Shown here in pieces: positions 9,150 through 19,052 of a stretch of DNA of 64,000 bases (positions within the stretch are counted from its first letter, which is position 1; each line of letters starts with the position of its first letter). The notes beneath the pieces were generated by a model that searched no databases, had not been told where the DNA came from, and saw only the letters and a program-made list of their open reading frames with translations. Made by a program: the position numbers and the translations under genes. Origin of the DNA: Pantoea sp. Lij88 (GTDB taxonomy: Bacteria; Pseudomonadota; Gammaproteobacteria; Enterobacterales; Enterobacteriaceae); assembly GCF_030062155.1 (NCBI RefSeq), contig NZ_CP118269.1, positions 3,879,518 through 3,943,517 of the forward strand. The letters are read 5' to 3'.

Positions 9150-12062
9150 TTACTTCCTGCCGGAATCACGGCCCTGCTTTGGGTTCAGACGCCGCCACGC
9201 ATGACGCTTCAGCATCACCCAGGCTGCACTGCCCACCAGCGCGGAGAGCAGCATCGCCGCCACCGCCAGCAGCACCGAGTGCTGATTGGCATACCACATC
9301 ACCATCATGTACCAGGGCATCTCGCCGCTGGGGAACTGCGCACCGACCCGGAAGCTGCGGATGCCGTTTTCATCGGTAATAATCGCGGTATCGCCACGAA
9401 TACCGGCGTTAATCTGCGCCGAACTCAAATCGTTATGCAGGCGCAGCAGCTGGTCGTCGCTGGTCGCCACCGTCATCACCACCAGTCGGTCGTGATTCCA
9501 CGGCGATCGGTAGCTGAGGAAGCCGCGCCACGCTTCGTTGGAGGAGAAGTAACGATCGGCATCCAGCTGCTGAAGGCTCCAGTCGCCGGTCAGCCAGCCG
9601 CGTAATTTCTCCAGCGTATCCGGCTCTTTCACACCCAGGGTGCTGCTGCTGGCGTCATAGGGTGACGCTGCCAGCATCGCCTGATTGAAGGCGCTGTTGC
9701 CGGTGGTGCTGACCGCCAGCAAATCGCTCTGCTGTAATCGCGCCAGATGGGTGCCGCCATTCGGCAGGCCAAACAGCACCTGATTCTGCGTCAGCGCCAC
9801 GCCGGTCGCGGTTCCGGCGCGTGCCGCCAGATCCAGCAGGGTTGAAAGCTCGGCATCGCTGGGCGTTTCCGGCAGCAGCAGCGTGGTCTCGCCGAAGTCA
9901 GCCAGCCGCGAGAACGGGAACGAGGCCCCCACAAAGTACGAGAGGTTCGGCAGCATGCTGAAGTGGCGGGTATGGCTCAGATCGATCCACGAGTCCTCTT
10001 CAATCCGGCTCTTGATGTTGTTGTTCAGGAGCACGCCGCAGGGCGCATCGGCCCGCGGTTTGATATTGAAGTAGAGCGCCAGCTGGTTGTCGCCATAGAT
10101 CAGATAGGGTTCGAGATTCAGCTGATACTGCTCCTGACGCGCATCCCCGCCTAAACGGTGCCACGCGCTCTCCAGCAGGCCGACTTTGTTTACCGTCAGG
10201 TTGCGCAGGAACGTGCCGTTAAGCATGACGTTAAGGAACGAGTTGTCCTCATCAATCCAGCTTTCAGACGGGAAGCGATAGTGCAGATTGACCGGCACCG
10301 TGTCGCCATCCCACAGGAACAGGTCAGGCGCGGCGCGGAAGTTCACGCGCAGCGCATCATGCCAGATGCCGCTGCTGGTCAGACTCTGATCTTTACGCAG
10401 CAGTTCGCTCAGGCGTACCGGACGATCGGTGTTAATCCAGCGCGGCGCATCGTAAGGTTTGCGATTGCCAATGGTCTGCGCGGGAACCTGCAACTGGCTC
10501 TCATCGGTGGTAAAAGGCTGCGTCGTCAGACGGTTCGCCGCCTGACGCAGCTGCTCCTCATTATTGCCACTGACCAGCAGCAACTTGTAAACCGGGTTAT
10601 TGGGATTATCCACCACCTGCAACATCGGGCCGTTACTGGCCGGGAACGTCAGGGTGCCGATCCGATCGCCCGGATGACCAAACAGGATGCCGTTGTTTTC
10701 CGGCAGTTCGCCGCGCACCACCGGGAAACGGATGCCGCGATAATCACTCTGAATGCCGAGCCAGGACGCCACCAGTGCCGCCGCGCTGACCGCATCGGGT
10801 GAGAGGTTACTGGCAAAGCCCATGGTGATGGTGGACGCCGTCATCCGCTGAGGATCCAGGAAGGGACGCGGGAAATTGCGCAGGCTGGTGCCGATATTGA
10901 GCTTCTGTCCTTCAAGGTGCAGCGCGGTGTTCGGCAGAATGGTGACCTGATACTGCTGCGCGCTCTCTTTCTCGCACAGCAACTTGTCCGCGTCGTTGAT
11001 TTTAAAACTCAGGTTGTTGCTGGAGACCACCATCGCCGCCGGAATATCCAGCTCATAGTCACTGACGTCGCTGTCAGTCGCACCGAGCGGCAGCGTGCCG
11101 AGCGGCTGCCCGTTCAGCATCAGCTGCAGCGAGGTATTGCGTGCCGCCAGTGCGGCTGAAACGCGCAGCGTCAGATTCAGTCGTGCATTGGTAATGACTT
11201 CGTCGCCGGGCAGGGTAAAGGTGATGCCCGACTGTAACTGGCCGCCGGTCAGCGTGATGCCGCGCGCCTGGCCCATCTGGGCCACTGAAACGACACTGCT
11301 GATCGGCTGATTAATGGCAGCCACCATCGGTGGCTGGGGTTCTGCAACCGGCGCGGTCGTCTGGCCCGGCGTGAAGGGCACCGCACTGGCGGCCGCTTCC
11401 AGCGCCGGATCGGCATTGCTCAGTCCCTGCGGCAGCGGCACTGCGGACAGCGCGCTGCTGTCCTGAGTTACGGCTCCGCTGCTCGTCACCGGCGCGGCGG
11501 CCGGGGCAGAAGCCGCGGCCTCATTGGTCGCTGACGCCTGAGACGCTGATGTTGCTTCACCAGCCGGTTCGTAAGATGGGTTCGCAGATCCCGGTGTGGC
11601 ATCGGTTGCCGCACGCTGTGGCGCAGAAGCCGTAGCCGGTTCGGCGGGCTGAGTAGCCGGGGCCGCAGATGGCACAGACTGCGGTGCAGACTCGCCCCCG
11701 CTGACGGGTGACGTCACCTGGGCTGAACCGGCAGTCGGCGTGACACTATTATTCATCGGTGCCGCAGGTGTCGTATCGCTGGCCGGTGCCTGATTTGTCG
11801 CTGGCGCACTGACCGCTGCCTCGGCTGGCGGCGTGGTGGAAACGGCATCAGGCGGCGTCGGCGATGAACTGTTTACTGGCGCACTGGCTGCTGCATCGGC
11901 TGGCGACGTAGCAGAAACGGCACCAGACGGCGTCGGCGCAGCACTGTTTACCGGGGCGGCACTGCTGTTATCAATCGCAGCGGGCGTTTCCGCGCCAGCG
12001 GGCGTCAGCCATAACGCTGCGGTCAGTGAACTGGCCAGCAAAGTTTGCGTCAGGATCTTCAT
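9150..12062 (-). CDS. bcsB: cellulose synthase periplasmic subunit BcsB, with expanded low-complexity N-terminus
   Basis: 970 aa, about 190 longer than E. coli BcsB (779). Signal peptide 1-24 (cleavage near AGA-ET), then about 230 residues of Ala/Pro/Ser/Thr-rich sequence to about residue 257. The usual carbohydrate-binding/jellyroll modules follow (QARGITLTGGQL, KPYDAPRWI, FPFSRLADFGETTLL), with a C-terminal membrane anchor at about 930-955 (HSVLLAVAAMLLSALVGSAAWV). BcsB binds the emerging glucan and its tail helix completes the BcsA channel. The extension includes a 25-residue tandem duplication (residues 34-83). It overlaps the bcsA stop by 4 bases. Confidence 0.95.
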   Translation of the reverse strand: MKILTQTLLASSLTAALWLTPAGAETPAAIDNSSAAPVNSAAPTPSGAVSATSPADAAASAPVNSSSPTPPDAVSTTPPAEAAVSAPATNQAPASDTTPAAPMNNSVTPTAGSAQVTSPVSGGESAPQSVPSAAPATQPAEPATASAPQRAATDATPGSANPSYEPAGEATSASQASATNEAAASAPAAAPVTSSGAVTQDSSALSAVPLPQGLSNADPALEAAASAVPFTPGQTTAPVAEPQPPMVAAINQPISSVVSVAQMGQARGITLTGGQLQSGITFTLPGDEVITNARLNLTLRVSAALAARNTSLQLMLNGQPLGTLPLGATDSDVSDYELDIPAAMVVSSNNLSFKINDADKLLCEKESAQQYQVTILPNTALHLEGQKLNIGTSLRNFPRPFLDPQRMTASTITMGFASNLSPDAVSAAALVASWLGIQSDYRGIRFPVVRGELPENNGILFGHPGDRIGTLTFPASNGPMLQVVDNPNNPVYKLLLVSGNNEEQLRQAANRLTTQPFTTDESQLQVPAQTIGNRKPYDAPRWINTDRPVRLSELLRKDQSLTSSGIWHDALRVNFRAAPDLFLWDGDTVPVNLHYRFPSESWIDEDNSFLNVMLNGTFLRNLTVNKVGLLESAWHRLGGDARQEQYQLNLEPYLIYGDNQLALYFNIKPRADAPCGVLLNNNIKSRIEEDSWIDLSHTRHFSMLPNLSYFVGASFPFSRLADFGETTLLLPETPSDAELSTLLDLAARAGTATGVALTQNQVLFGLPNGGTHLARLQQSDLLAVSTTGNSAFNQAMLAASPYDASSSTLGVKEPDTLEKLRGWLTGDWSLQQLDADRYFSSNEAWRGFLSYRSPWNHDRLVVMTVATSDDQLLRLHNDLSSAQINAGIRGDTAIITDENGIRSFRVGAQFPSGEMPWYMMVMWYANQHSVLLAVAAMLLSALVGSAAWVMLKRHAWRRLNPKQGRDSGRK
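11804..11953 (-). repeat. 75-bp imperfect tandem duplication within bcsB
   Basis: Two adjacent 75-base units, 11804-11878 and 11879-11953, encode BcsB residues of the form SAPVNSxxPTPxxAVSxTxPAxAA twice in frame. Because the unit is a multiple of three, loss or gain of a copy would keep the reading frame. A more degenerate relative may follow at residues 84-108. Confidence 0.8.
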
Positions 12063-14170
12063 GCCGCGCCATCCTCTTTCGCCGCCGCGGCAACCGGGTC
12101 GACTGTTTTACGTTTATCGTGGCGGCCCTTCCAGGTCAGCCAGAACAGCTCAAATACGGTACGGATAATGGTGCCCAGCGACATCAGCGGATTGTCCTGC
12201 TTATACTCCGGCTGAATCCAGGCATCTGCACGCGCCAGCACTACACGCACCAGTTCGCGACGGCGCGCCAGCGGCATCGCCTCAAAGCGCAGACGGATGC
12301 TCTCCTCATCCCCGGAAATTTTGCTCACCGGAATCGTGATCGCGCCGGATTTCAGCAGCAGATCGATCTCTTCAATCTCATCCGTTTCATGACGTCCGTC
12401 GGGCGTATCGAGCTGCGCGCCGCCCATCGACAGGTTGCTGGTCAGGGTGCGCGATGAAATGCCGCTGGCGTAGTGAATAATCGCCGGGATTTGCACTTCA
12501 ACGCGGATGGTTTTACGCACCTGCTTGGTTTCGCGTGCCACGGCAATCGCTGCCATCAGAATGATCAGGCTGAAGATCGCCCAGCCAACATTGAGCGCGA
12601 TAACGTAAGGATCGACGCCAAAGTAGTCATGCATCACGGCACGCACCACGCCCGCCACAATGCCGATGGTCAGCAGCAGCGCCACAATCACGTGCGGACG
12701 CACGATGTGGAAATCGAAGAAGCCCTGATCCAGTACGCCGCCTTTGTCAGTCACGTTGAACTTGCCATGTTTTGGCGACAGCAGGGTCAGAATGGTCGGG
12801 ATCACCAGATGGAAGCACATCACCGTCTCATAAATCTCACCCCAGAAGGTGTAACGGAAACGGCCATTCATGCGTGAGTTTACGTAGAGCGACATCACCA
12901 GATGCGGCAGCACATAAGCAAAAATCAGCGACGCCGATGAGTGAATAATATTCAGGTTAAACAGCAGGTACGCCAGCGGCGCGGTCAGGAAGGCGACGCG
13001 CGGCAGGCCGAACTGGAAGTGCAGCATGGCGTTGAGATAGCAAAGTCGCTGCTGCCACTTCAGGCCACGGCCGAACAGCGGGTTATCGACGCGGAAAATC
13101 TGCGTCATGCCGCGCGCCCAGCGGGTACGCTGAATGATATGCAGACCCAGACGCTCGGTCGCCAGACCGGCAGCCAGCGGGATCGATAAAAAGGCGGAGC
13201 CCCAGCCGAGTCGCTGCATTTTCAGCGCGGTATGCGCATCTTCGGTGACGGTTTCAACGGCAAAGCCGCCAATCTCTTCCAGTGCTGAACGACGGATGAC
13301 CGCACAGGAGCCGCAGAAAAAGGTGGCGTTCCAGTTGTCGTTACCCTGCTGCACCGGGCCATAAAACAGCGAGCCTTCGTTTGGAATGCTGCGCGCGGCG
13401 CGCAGATTACGCTCAAAGGGATCGGGAGAGTAGAAGTAGTGCGGCGTCTGCAGCAGCGCCAGCTTCGGATCTTTCAGGAACGGTCCTACCGTCGCCTGCA
13501 GGAAGGTGCGGGTCGCCACGTGGTCGCAGTCAAAGATGCAAATCAGCTCACCTTTGGTGATTTTCATCGCATGGTTGAGGTTACCGGCTTTGGCATGTTT
13601 GTTGTCGTCGCGGGTGATGTACCCGACCCCGACATCTGCCGCAAAGCGGGCAAATTCGCTGCGCTTGCCATCATCCAGCAGATAGACTTTGAGTTTGTCA
13701 CGCGGGTAGTCAATACACTGCGCCGCCAGCACGGTGTCGCGCACCACATCCAGGCTTTCATTATAGGAAGGCACATAAATATCGACCGTCGGCCACAGAC
13801 TGGTATCGTCCGGCAGCGGTTCAATGGTGCGTTTTAATGGCCAGGTCGTTTGCAGGAAGCCGAGAATTAAGATCAGCCAGACGTAAAGCTCCGCCAGATA
13901 TAAGCCAATCCCTAAGATGGCCTCCACTTCGGAATTAAAGTGCAGCGTCTCAGTGGTGCGCCACCAGATATAGCGGCTGGACATCAGCGCAGAGAGAATC
14001 ACCATGACCACCGTTATTTTGCGGCTCTTGCTGAAACCCAATAAAAGCATCATACCGATACTGATCAGACCAAAAATATACTGTTTCTGGCTGTCCATCG
14101 GCGTAATGATGATCACCGCGGCAACGGGCGCAAGCACCAGCAGCAGCAGGTAAAACCCGATTTTACTCAT
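12059..14170 (-). CDS. bcsA: cellulose synthase catalytic subunit BcsA (UDP-forming, PilZ)
   Basis: 703 aa family 2 glycosyltransferase of the inner membrane; makes beta-1,4-glucan from UDP-glucose and threads it outward. Membrane helices flank a cytosolic GT-A domain carrying D166-D167-G, D214-C-D216, TED 309-311 and the QxxRW motif QRTRW 347-351. The PilZ domain holds R552xxxR556 and N579xSxxG584, the c-di-GMP-binding pattern that opens the gating loop. It is shorter than E. coli BcsA (872), lacking that protein's long N-terminal extension. It follows bcsQ by 52 bases and overlaps bcsB at ATGA. Confidence 0.96.
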   Translation of the reverse strand: MSKIGFYLLLLVLAPVAAVIIITPMDSQKQYIFGLISIGMMLLLGFSKSRKITVVMVILSALMSSRYIWWRTTETLHFNSEVEAILGIGLYLAELYVWLILILGFLQTTWPLKRTIEPLPDDTSLWPTVDIYVPSYNESLDVVRDTVLAAQCIDYPRDKLKVYLLDDGKRSEFARFAADVGVGYITRDDNKHAKAGNLNHAMKITKGELICIFDCDHVATRTFLQATVGPFLKDPKLALLQTPHYFYSPDPFERNLRAARSIPNEGSLFYGPVQQGNDNWNATFFCGSCAVIRRSALEEIGGFAVETVTEDAHTALKMQRLGWGSAFLSIPLAAGLATERLGLHIIQRTRWARGMTQIFRVDNPLFGRGLKWQQRLCYLNAMLHFQFGLPRVAFLTAPLAYLLFNLNIIHSSASLIFAYVLPHLVMSLYVNSRMNGRFRYTFWGEIYETVMCFHLVIPTILTLLSPKHGKFNVTDKGGVLDQGFFDFHIVRPHVIVALLLTIGIVAGVVRAVMHDYFGVDPYVIALNVGWAIFSLIILMAAIAVARETKQVRKTIRVEVQIPAIIHYASGISSRTLTSNLSMGGAQLDTPDGRHETDEIEEIDLLLKSGAITIPVSKISGDEESIRLRFEAMPLARRRELVRVVLARADAWIQPEYKQDNPLMSLGTIIRTVFELFWLTWKGRHDKRKTVDPVAAAAKEDGAA

Positions 14171-14222
14171 GATTCACCCTGAGAAGAGCTGTGTAAGTCA
14201 GTCGCCTGGCAGAGCCCGACGA

Positions 14223-15026
14223 CTAATAGTGGTTTGTGCGGATGGGAGCCTGAACTTCGCCATTACCCACGGTGATATTCAGAATGCTGCTGACACGTTT
14301 CGCGATCAGTTCAATATCAAATGCCGCGGCTGAGGCGGGACTGAAATCGTAAACAGACTGCTGGGAAGCATTCGCTTCACCCACGCTTTCATCACGGTGA
14401 ACCACGCCCAGTAAATTGTCGCCCAGACGCTGCTGCATAAACGCGGTGACATCGCGATTGATATTCCGGCGGTTGTCACACTGGTTGAGAATAAAATAGT
14501 GACCCTGCTTATTATTGAGCGGCTTCCCGGTCATCCGGTTCTCTTCAATCTGCGGTAATAACGACACAGAGGCGGTATCCGCTAACATCACCACTAAATG
14601 CATATCGGCCAGCGCCGTCATTGCTTTAAGGGCGGGACCCGGGCCAGGTGGAAAATCAGCCACAATCACCAGGCCGGGATAATTGAGCACCGTATCCAGA
14701 CCGCGCTTAATAAAGTGGGGATCTTTCATCAGGTTCTCTTCGAACCGTTCGCGCTGTGGCTCGGTGACGTCGCCATAAGGCAGGACAAAGATATTGCCGC
14801 CGGTGGTGAGAATCGACTGACTCCAGTCCGCCTGCTCTTCTGAGCGCGCCACAAATCCACGCCCATCATTCAGCGGTACGCCGAAGTGAAGACGCAGGGC
14901 ATTCTGCACATCGAAATCAATCGCCAGAACTTTGCTACCGGAACGCGCCAGACTCCAGGCCAGATTCGCCGCCAGCGTGGTTTTTCCCACGCCGCCCTTC
15001 GGCGAGCACACACAAACTAACGGCAT
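14223..15026 (-). CDS. bcsQ: cellulose synthase-associated ParA/MinD-like ATPase BcsQ
   Basis: 267 aa SIMIBI-class ATPase. The deviant Walker A motif is at the very N-terminus (KGGVGKTT, residues 10-17), with VLAIDFDVQNALR and VIVADFPPGPGPALK as the following nucleotide-site segments. BcsQ helps localise and assemble the synthase, in E. coli together with BcsR. The gene overlaps bcsO by 10 bases and precedes bcsA. The divergent bcsR at the left edge probably has its own bcsQ, so this one would be the type I cluster's copy (inference). Confidence 0.92.
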   Translation of the reverse strand: MPLVCVCSPKGGVGKTTLAANLAWSLARSGSKVLAIDFDVQNALRLHFGVPLNDGRGFVARSEEQADWSQSILTTGGNIFVLPYGDVTEPQRERFEENLMKDPHFIKRGLDTVLNYPGLVIVADFPPGPGPALKAMTALADMHLVVMLADTASVSLLPQIEENRMTGKPLNNKQGHYFILNQCDNRRNINRDVTAFMQQRLGDNLLGVVHRDESVGEANASQQSVYDFSPASAAAFDIELIAKRVSSILNITVGNGEVQAPIRTNHY

Positions 15027-15625
15027 AGCGCAATCTTCTCCAGTAACGGTTTGAGTAAGGTTTCTTTCGGCAGCGTCACATCGCGCGAGCGGAACAGCGC
15101 GCCAAACCGTTCTGGCTCAGAATGGGGTGCGGCGGGCGTGATGACGGGCTGATGTTCCGCCACCGTGGCGGTCCGGATCGGCTCAGCGCGGGGTGCGGCC
15201 ACCGGCTCAGCACGCAGGACAGCCACAGACTCAGCCGGTATTTGTCGTGGCGGCGGTGGCGGAAAGAGTGACGAAGGGCCGCGCTCAGTGGGGCTGGCTG
15301 CGGGAAGGTTGCTGCCAGACAGGCTATCAAGAATCGACGTGCGGGCCGCCATCGCCGGTTTTGCACTGAGTGTCACAGGGCGTGGCGGTGCTTCAGGTGG
15401 AGGCGCCGTGAACTCATCACCGCGCAGCGGCTGAGGTTGCGGCAGGTCGATACGCTGACCGCTACCGAATGGCGTCTGTTGTTCTTCTTTCGCCAGCTGG
15501 CGAATCAATGCCCATTTACTGTGTTCCGCCGCTTCCTGCGTCTGGCCAGACATATCTTTAAAATCGATGTCGAGCGTTTGCGTCTTCTCTTTAAAACGCT
15601 GCAAATCATCGTAATTATTCTTCAT
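15017..15625 (-). CDS. bcsO: proline-rich cellulose cluster protein BcsO
   Basis: About 202 aa from the ATG at 15625 (MKNNYDDLQRFKEKTQ); an upstream in-frame ATG at 15673 would add 16 Cys/Pro-rich residues without family character. N-terminal about 55 residues look folded (DFKDMSGQTQEAAEHSKWALIRQLAKEE); residues 60-165 are Pro/Ala/Arg-rich and probably disordered; a short conserved tail ends LLEKIALCR. BcsO is the name used for Pro-rich proteins at the head of type I bcs operons in Enterobacterales; its function is unknown. It is first in the minus-strand operon, so it marks the promoter side. The start codon has no strong ribosome binding site. Confidence 0.75.
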   Translation of the reverse strand: MKNNYDDLQRFKEKTQTLDIDFKDMSGQTQEAAEHSKWALIRQLAKEEQQTPFGSGQRIDLPQPQPLRGDEFTAPPPEAPPRPVTLSAKPAMAARTSILDSLSGSNLPAASPTERGPSSLFPPPPPRQIPAESVAVLRAEPVAAPRAEPIRTATVAEHQPVITPAAPHSEPERFGALFRSRDVTLPKETLLKPLLEKIALCR

Positions 15626-16074
15626 TGGCCGTGGCCTGCAACAAGGGGGGAATTTTCCTGGAATATAGCACATCCCTTTAATCTGAGTCAGAAAAACCTG
15701 ATTACAAAAAAAGCAGATTCAATAAAATTGTTTAATCATAAAGATGGGTTAATAGCCGAATATAGCTACTTCAGGGTCATCACCTTTGATAATTAATAAG
15801 TGATGTTTAAGTTAAATTGATAAGCGTTTTTTAAAAAATTTCCGGATATTGCCGCTCTGGCAATAACTGGCCCGGCCAGGCTGACTTATACCCGATGCCC
15901 GATTTCACACTAATAAGCCGATCGCTGCTGTAAGGGATTGATGAGATTTATCTTTTTCCGCTGCAAATATCGCCAGAAAAAAAACAGATTAACAGGGGTA
16001 ACGGAAAAAGAGAGGGAATAAACAGGGAGTGACCGCAGAGCCGCCAGCGGTGCGGCTTACAGATGAATTGAGAT
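15626..16074. promoter_or_regulatory. Gene-free region upstream of the bcsO operon
   Basis: About 450 AT-rich bases between the bcsO start and the dpp terminator, with no credible gene. It should contain the promoter for the bcsO-Z operon. Two neighbouring inverted repeats are visible: ATTGCC-GCTCT-GGCAAT (15848-15864) and CTGGCC-C-GGCCAG (15867-15879). I could not pick a convincing -35/-10 pair. Confidence 0.4.
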
Positions 16075-16104
16075 AAAAAAAGGCTCCAGAAAGGAGCCTT
16101 CGGC
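16075..16104 (-). terminator. Rho-independent terminator of the dpp operon
   Basis: On the minus strand AAGGCTCC and GGAGCCTT form an 8-bp stem followed by a run of Ts. It lies about 30 bases after the dppF stop and ends the dppABCDF transcript. Confidence 0.85.
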
Positions 16105-16129
16105 TGAGTGTTATAGATAGTGAGCAGGC

Positions 16130-17152
16130 TCAGCTGACTTTTTCTGCCACGCCAACGGGCTGATTCTCATCCTGATCAACCGCGAAGCAGGCAATCTCCT
16201 GCCCGCCATAGTTTTTCAGCTTCGGCTGCAACTGCACGCAGGTGCTGAAACGTCGGTGACAGCGCGCATTAAAGGCGCAGCCCGGTGGCGGATTCAGTGG
16301 GCTTGGCAGCTCGCCGGTCAGCTTGATGCGCTCACGACGGTCGTCAGGATTAAGACGCGGCGTCGCCGACAGCAAGGCCTGGGTATAAGGGTGGCGCGGG
16401 TTGGCGAAAATCGCCTCTTTGCTGCCCTTCTCAACGCAACGGCCGAGATACATCACCATCACCTCATCGGCAATGTGTTCCACCACTGACAAATCGTGCG
16501 AGATAAAGACGTAAGAAAGCCCCATATCCTGCTGCAGATCCATCATCAGGTTCAGTACCTGAGCACGCACCGATACGTCGAGCGCCGAAACCGGCTCATC
16601 AGCGATCAGTACGTCCGGATCAAGCATCAGCCCACGCGCGATGGCGATACGCTGACGCTGACCGCCTGAGAACATGTGCGGGTAGCGATCATAGTGCTCG
16701 GTTTTCAGGCCAACTTTCGCCATCATCTCCAGCGTCTTCTCGCGGCGTTCCGCTTTGGTCAGCTGGGTATTGATGACCAGTGGCTCTTCCAGAATCTGGC
16801 TCACTTTTTTACGTGGATTGAGTGAGCCATACGGGTTCTGGAACACGATCTGGATTTTCTGACGACGCAGCTTTTGCGCCTGAGGATCGTGTTTCAGCAG
16901 ATCCTGACCGTGCCAGTAAAGCTGCCCTTCGGTCGGGGTTTCAATCATCGTCAGCAGTCGGCCCAGCGTGGATTTACCACAGCCTGACTCGCCGACGACC
17001 GCCAGCGTTTTGCCGCGCTCCAGATTAAAAGAGACGCCATCCAGCGCTTTGACCAGACGCTCCTGACCAAACAGCCCCTTCTTCACCGGGTAGTGCTTTT
17101 TGAGATCAATCGCCTGCAGCAGGAACTGATCTTTCGTGATTTCATGACTCAT
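16130..17152 (-). CDS. dppF: dipeptide ABC transporter ATP-binding protein DppF
   Basis: 340 aa ATPase (E. coli 334). Walker [10 protein letters not shown], signature SGGQRQR and Walker [13 protein letters not shown] are all intact, and the C-terminal oligopeptide-transporter domain has the [11 protein letters not shown]ys motif. It energises DppBC together with DppD. I start at the ATG at 17152 (MSHEITKDQ), the E. coli-like N-terminus; the open frame extends 34 codons upstream into dppD without homology. It overlaps the dppD stop by 11 bases. Confidence 0.96.
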   Translation of the reverse strand: MSHEITKDQFLLQAIDLKKHYPVKKGLFGQERLVKALDGVSFNLERGKTLAVVGESGCGKSTLGRLLTMIETPTEGQLYWHGQDLLKHDPQAQKLRRQKIQIVFQNPYGSLNPRKKVSQILEEPLVINTQLTKAERREKTLEMMAKVGLKTEHYDRYPHMFSGGQRQRIAIARGLMLDPDVLIADEPVSALDVSVRAQVLNLMMDLQQDMGLSYVFISHDLSVVEHIADEVMVMYLGRCVEKGSKEAIFANPRHPYTQALLSATPRLNPDDRRERIKLTGELPSPLNPPPGCAFNARCHRRFSTCVQLQPKLKNYGGQEIACFAVDQDENQPVGVAEKVS

Positions 17153-18128
17153 AAGTTGGTCTCCCGGCATCGTCCAGCGGATAGTGACACTTGGACTGGC
17201 GTCCTGGAATGGTGCGCAGTTCAGGTTCTTCCTGACGGCAAAGGTCGGTCGCATAAGGGCAGCGTGGATTCAGCAGACAGCCAACCGGGCGGTCATACTT
17301 GCCCGGTACCACGCCCGGCAGTGAGGCCAGACGCGCTTTGTCTGCCGCAAACTCCGGCAGCGCGCGCAGCAGCGCCTGCGTATAAGGATGGCGCGGCGCT
17401 TTAAAGATATCGGTCGCTTTGCCGCTCTCCACCACCTGACCGGCATACATCACGATAATGTGGTGCGCCGCTTCGGCCACTAACGCCAGATCGTGTGTAA
17501 TCAGGATCAGCGCCATGTTCTCCTGCCGCTGTAACTCCAGCAGCAGTTCGATGATCTGCGCCTGAATGGTCACGTCGAGCGCCGTGGTCGGCTCATCGGC
17601 AATTAACAGCTTAGGCCGACAGGCGATGGCCATCGCAATCATCACACGCTGGCTCATACCGCCCGACAGCTGGTGCGGATAGACATCGAGCCGTGACGCA
17701 GGATCGGGAATACCGACCTGATTCAGCAGGTCGATTGCCCGCTGACGCCGGGTGCGTTTATTGCCGCCCTGATGCACCTTGATCGCTTCCATGATCTGGA
17801 AACCCACGGTGTAGCAGGGATTCAGGCTGGTCATCGGGTCCTGAAAAATCATCGCCACTTCTGCGCCCACCAGCTGGCGGCGCTCGCGTTCGGAGATGTG
17901 TTGCAGGTCGCGCTGGTTGAACTCCAGCTTCTCAGCCATCACTTTGCCGGGGAAATCGATCAACCCCATGATTGCCAGTGAACTCACGGATTTCCCGGAG
18001 CCGGACTCGCCTACGATACCGACTACCTGGCCCTGTTCAACCTGATAACTGATGCGGTCAACCGCACGGAACGGTGCTTTATCGTCGCCGAAATGCACCG
18101 ATAGTTTGTCTACATTTAATAACGCCAT
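17142..18128 (-). CDS. dppD: dipeptide ABC transporter ATP-binding protein DppD
   Basis: 328 aa (E. coli 327). Walker A GESGSGKS, signature LSGGMSQR, Walker [13 protein letters not shown], and a C-terminal Cys-containing oligopeptide-transporter ATPase domain ([16 protein letters not shown]). It pairs with DppF as the heterodimeric motor at the inner membrane. It is separated from dppC by 12 bases and overlaps dppF, which supports one polycistronic message. Confidence 0.96.
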   Translation of the reverse strand: MALLNVDKLSVHFGDDKAPFRAVDRISYQVEQGQVVGIVGESGSGKSVSSLAIMGLIDFPGKVMAEKLEFNQRDLQHISERERRQLVGAEVAMIFQDPMTSLNPCYTVGFQIMEAIKVHQGGNKRTRRQRAIDLLNQVGIPDPASRLDVYPHQLSGGMSQRVMIAMAIACRPKLLIADEPTTALDVTIQAQIIELLLELQRQENMALILITHDLALVAEAAHHIIVMYAGQVVESGKATDIFKAPRHPYTQALLRALPEFAADKARLASLPGVVPGKYDRPVGCLLNPRCPYATDLCRQEEPELRTIPGRQSKCHYPLDDAGRPTYES

Positions 18129-18140
18129 CTCGGTGCCTCT

Positions 18141-19043
18141 TTACTGCTTGAGTTTCGGGTCGAGGGCATCACGCAAACCATCGCCCATCAGGTTAAATGC
18201 CAGCACGGTAAGTAGAATGACCAATCCAGGGAAGGTCACAACCCACCAGGCACTTTGCGCATACTGCAGAACGTCGGAGAGCATCGTGCCCCACTCCGGC
18301 GTTGGCGGTTGCGCACCCATACCGAGAAAGCCCAGCGCCGCCATATCGAGAATGGCGTTGGAGAAACCTAATGACGCCTGCACGATCAGCGGCGCAAGGC
18401 AGTTAGGCAGAATATTCACGAACATCTGGCGCAGCATACCGGCACCGGCCACGCCGGACGCGGTCACATAGTCGCGGTTCACTTCCACCAGCACCGCCGC
18501 GCGGGTCAGACGGATATAGTGCGGCAGCGCCACAAAGGTCAGCGCGATGGAGGCGTTGACGATCGACGGGCCAAAGATTGCGACCAGCACCAGAGCCAGC
18601 AGCAGGCTTGGCAGCGCCAGCATGATATCGACCACGCGCATGATGATGGCATCGACCACGCCGCCGAGATAACCGGCCAGCAGGCCAAATATCACGCCGA
18701 AAATCAGTGACAGCACCACCACCAGACAGCCCACCAGCAGCGACAGGCGCGCACCGTACATCAGACGCGACAGCACATCGCGGCCGACGTCGTCGGTGCC
18801 CAGGATGTAGCTCCAGTTACCGCCTTCCTGCCAGACCGGCGGATGCAGCAGCGCATCGCGGAACTGCTCAGCAGGCGCATGCGGAGCCAGCACATCGGCA
18901 AAAATAGCGCACAGCAATACAATGATGATATAGACCAGGCCCACGACGGCGCCTTTGTTACGTTTGAAGTAGTGCCAGAATTCCTGAAACGGGGTCATCG
19001 GCTTGGGTGCAACGGTAACGCTGCCGGGATCAACAACAGACAT
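18141..19043 (-). CDS. dppC: dipeptide ABC transporter permease DppC
   Basis: 300 aa, same length as E. coli DppC. Six predicted membrane spans; the cytoplasmic EAA loop is recognisable around ASGVAGAGMLRQMFVNILPNC. With DppB it makes the channel for di- and tripeptides delivered by DppA. It lies 9 bases after dppB in the same operon. Confidence 0.96.
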   Translation of the reverse strand: MSVVDPGSVTVAPKPMTPFQEFWHYFKRNKGAVVGLVYIIIVLLCAIFADVLAPHAPAEQFRDALLHPPVWQEGGNWSYILGTDDVGRDVLSRLMYGARLSLLVGCLVVVLSLIFGVIFGLLAGYLGGVVDAIIMRVVDIMLALPSLLLALVLVAIFGPSIVNASIALTFVALPHYIRLTRAAVLVEVNRDYVTASGVAGAGMLRQMFVNILPNCLAPLIVQASLGFSNAILDMAALGFLGMGAQPPTPEWGTMLSDVLQYAQSAWWVVTFPGLVILLTVLAFNLMGDGLRDALDPKLKQ

Positions 19044-19052
19044 GATGCCCCC

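Noticed and set aside
8748..9605. 285-codon plus-strand open frame across the bcsB/bcsC junction
   Set aside because: Antisense shadow with Arg/Pro/Ala bias; it crosses two well-supported genes on the other strand.
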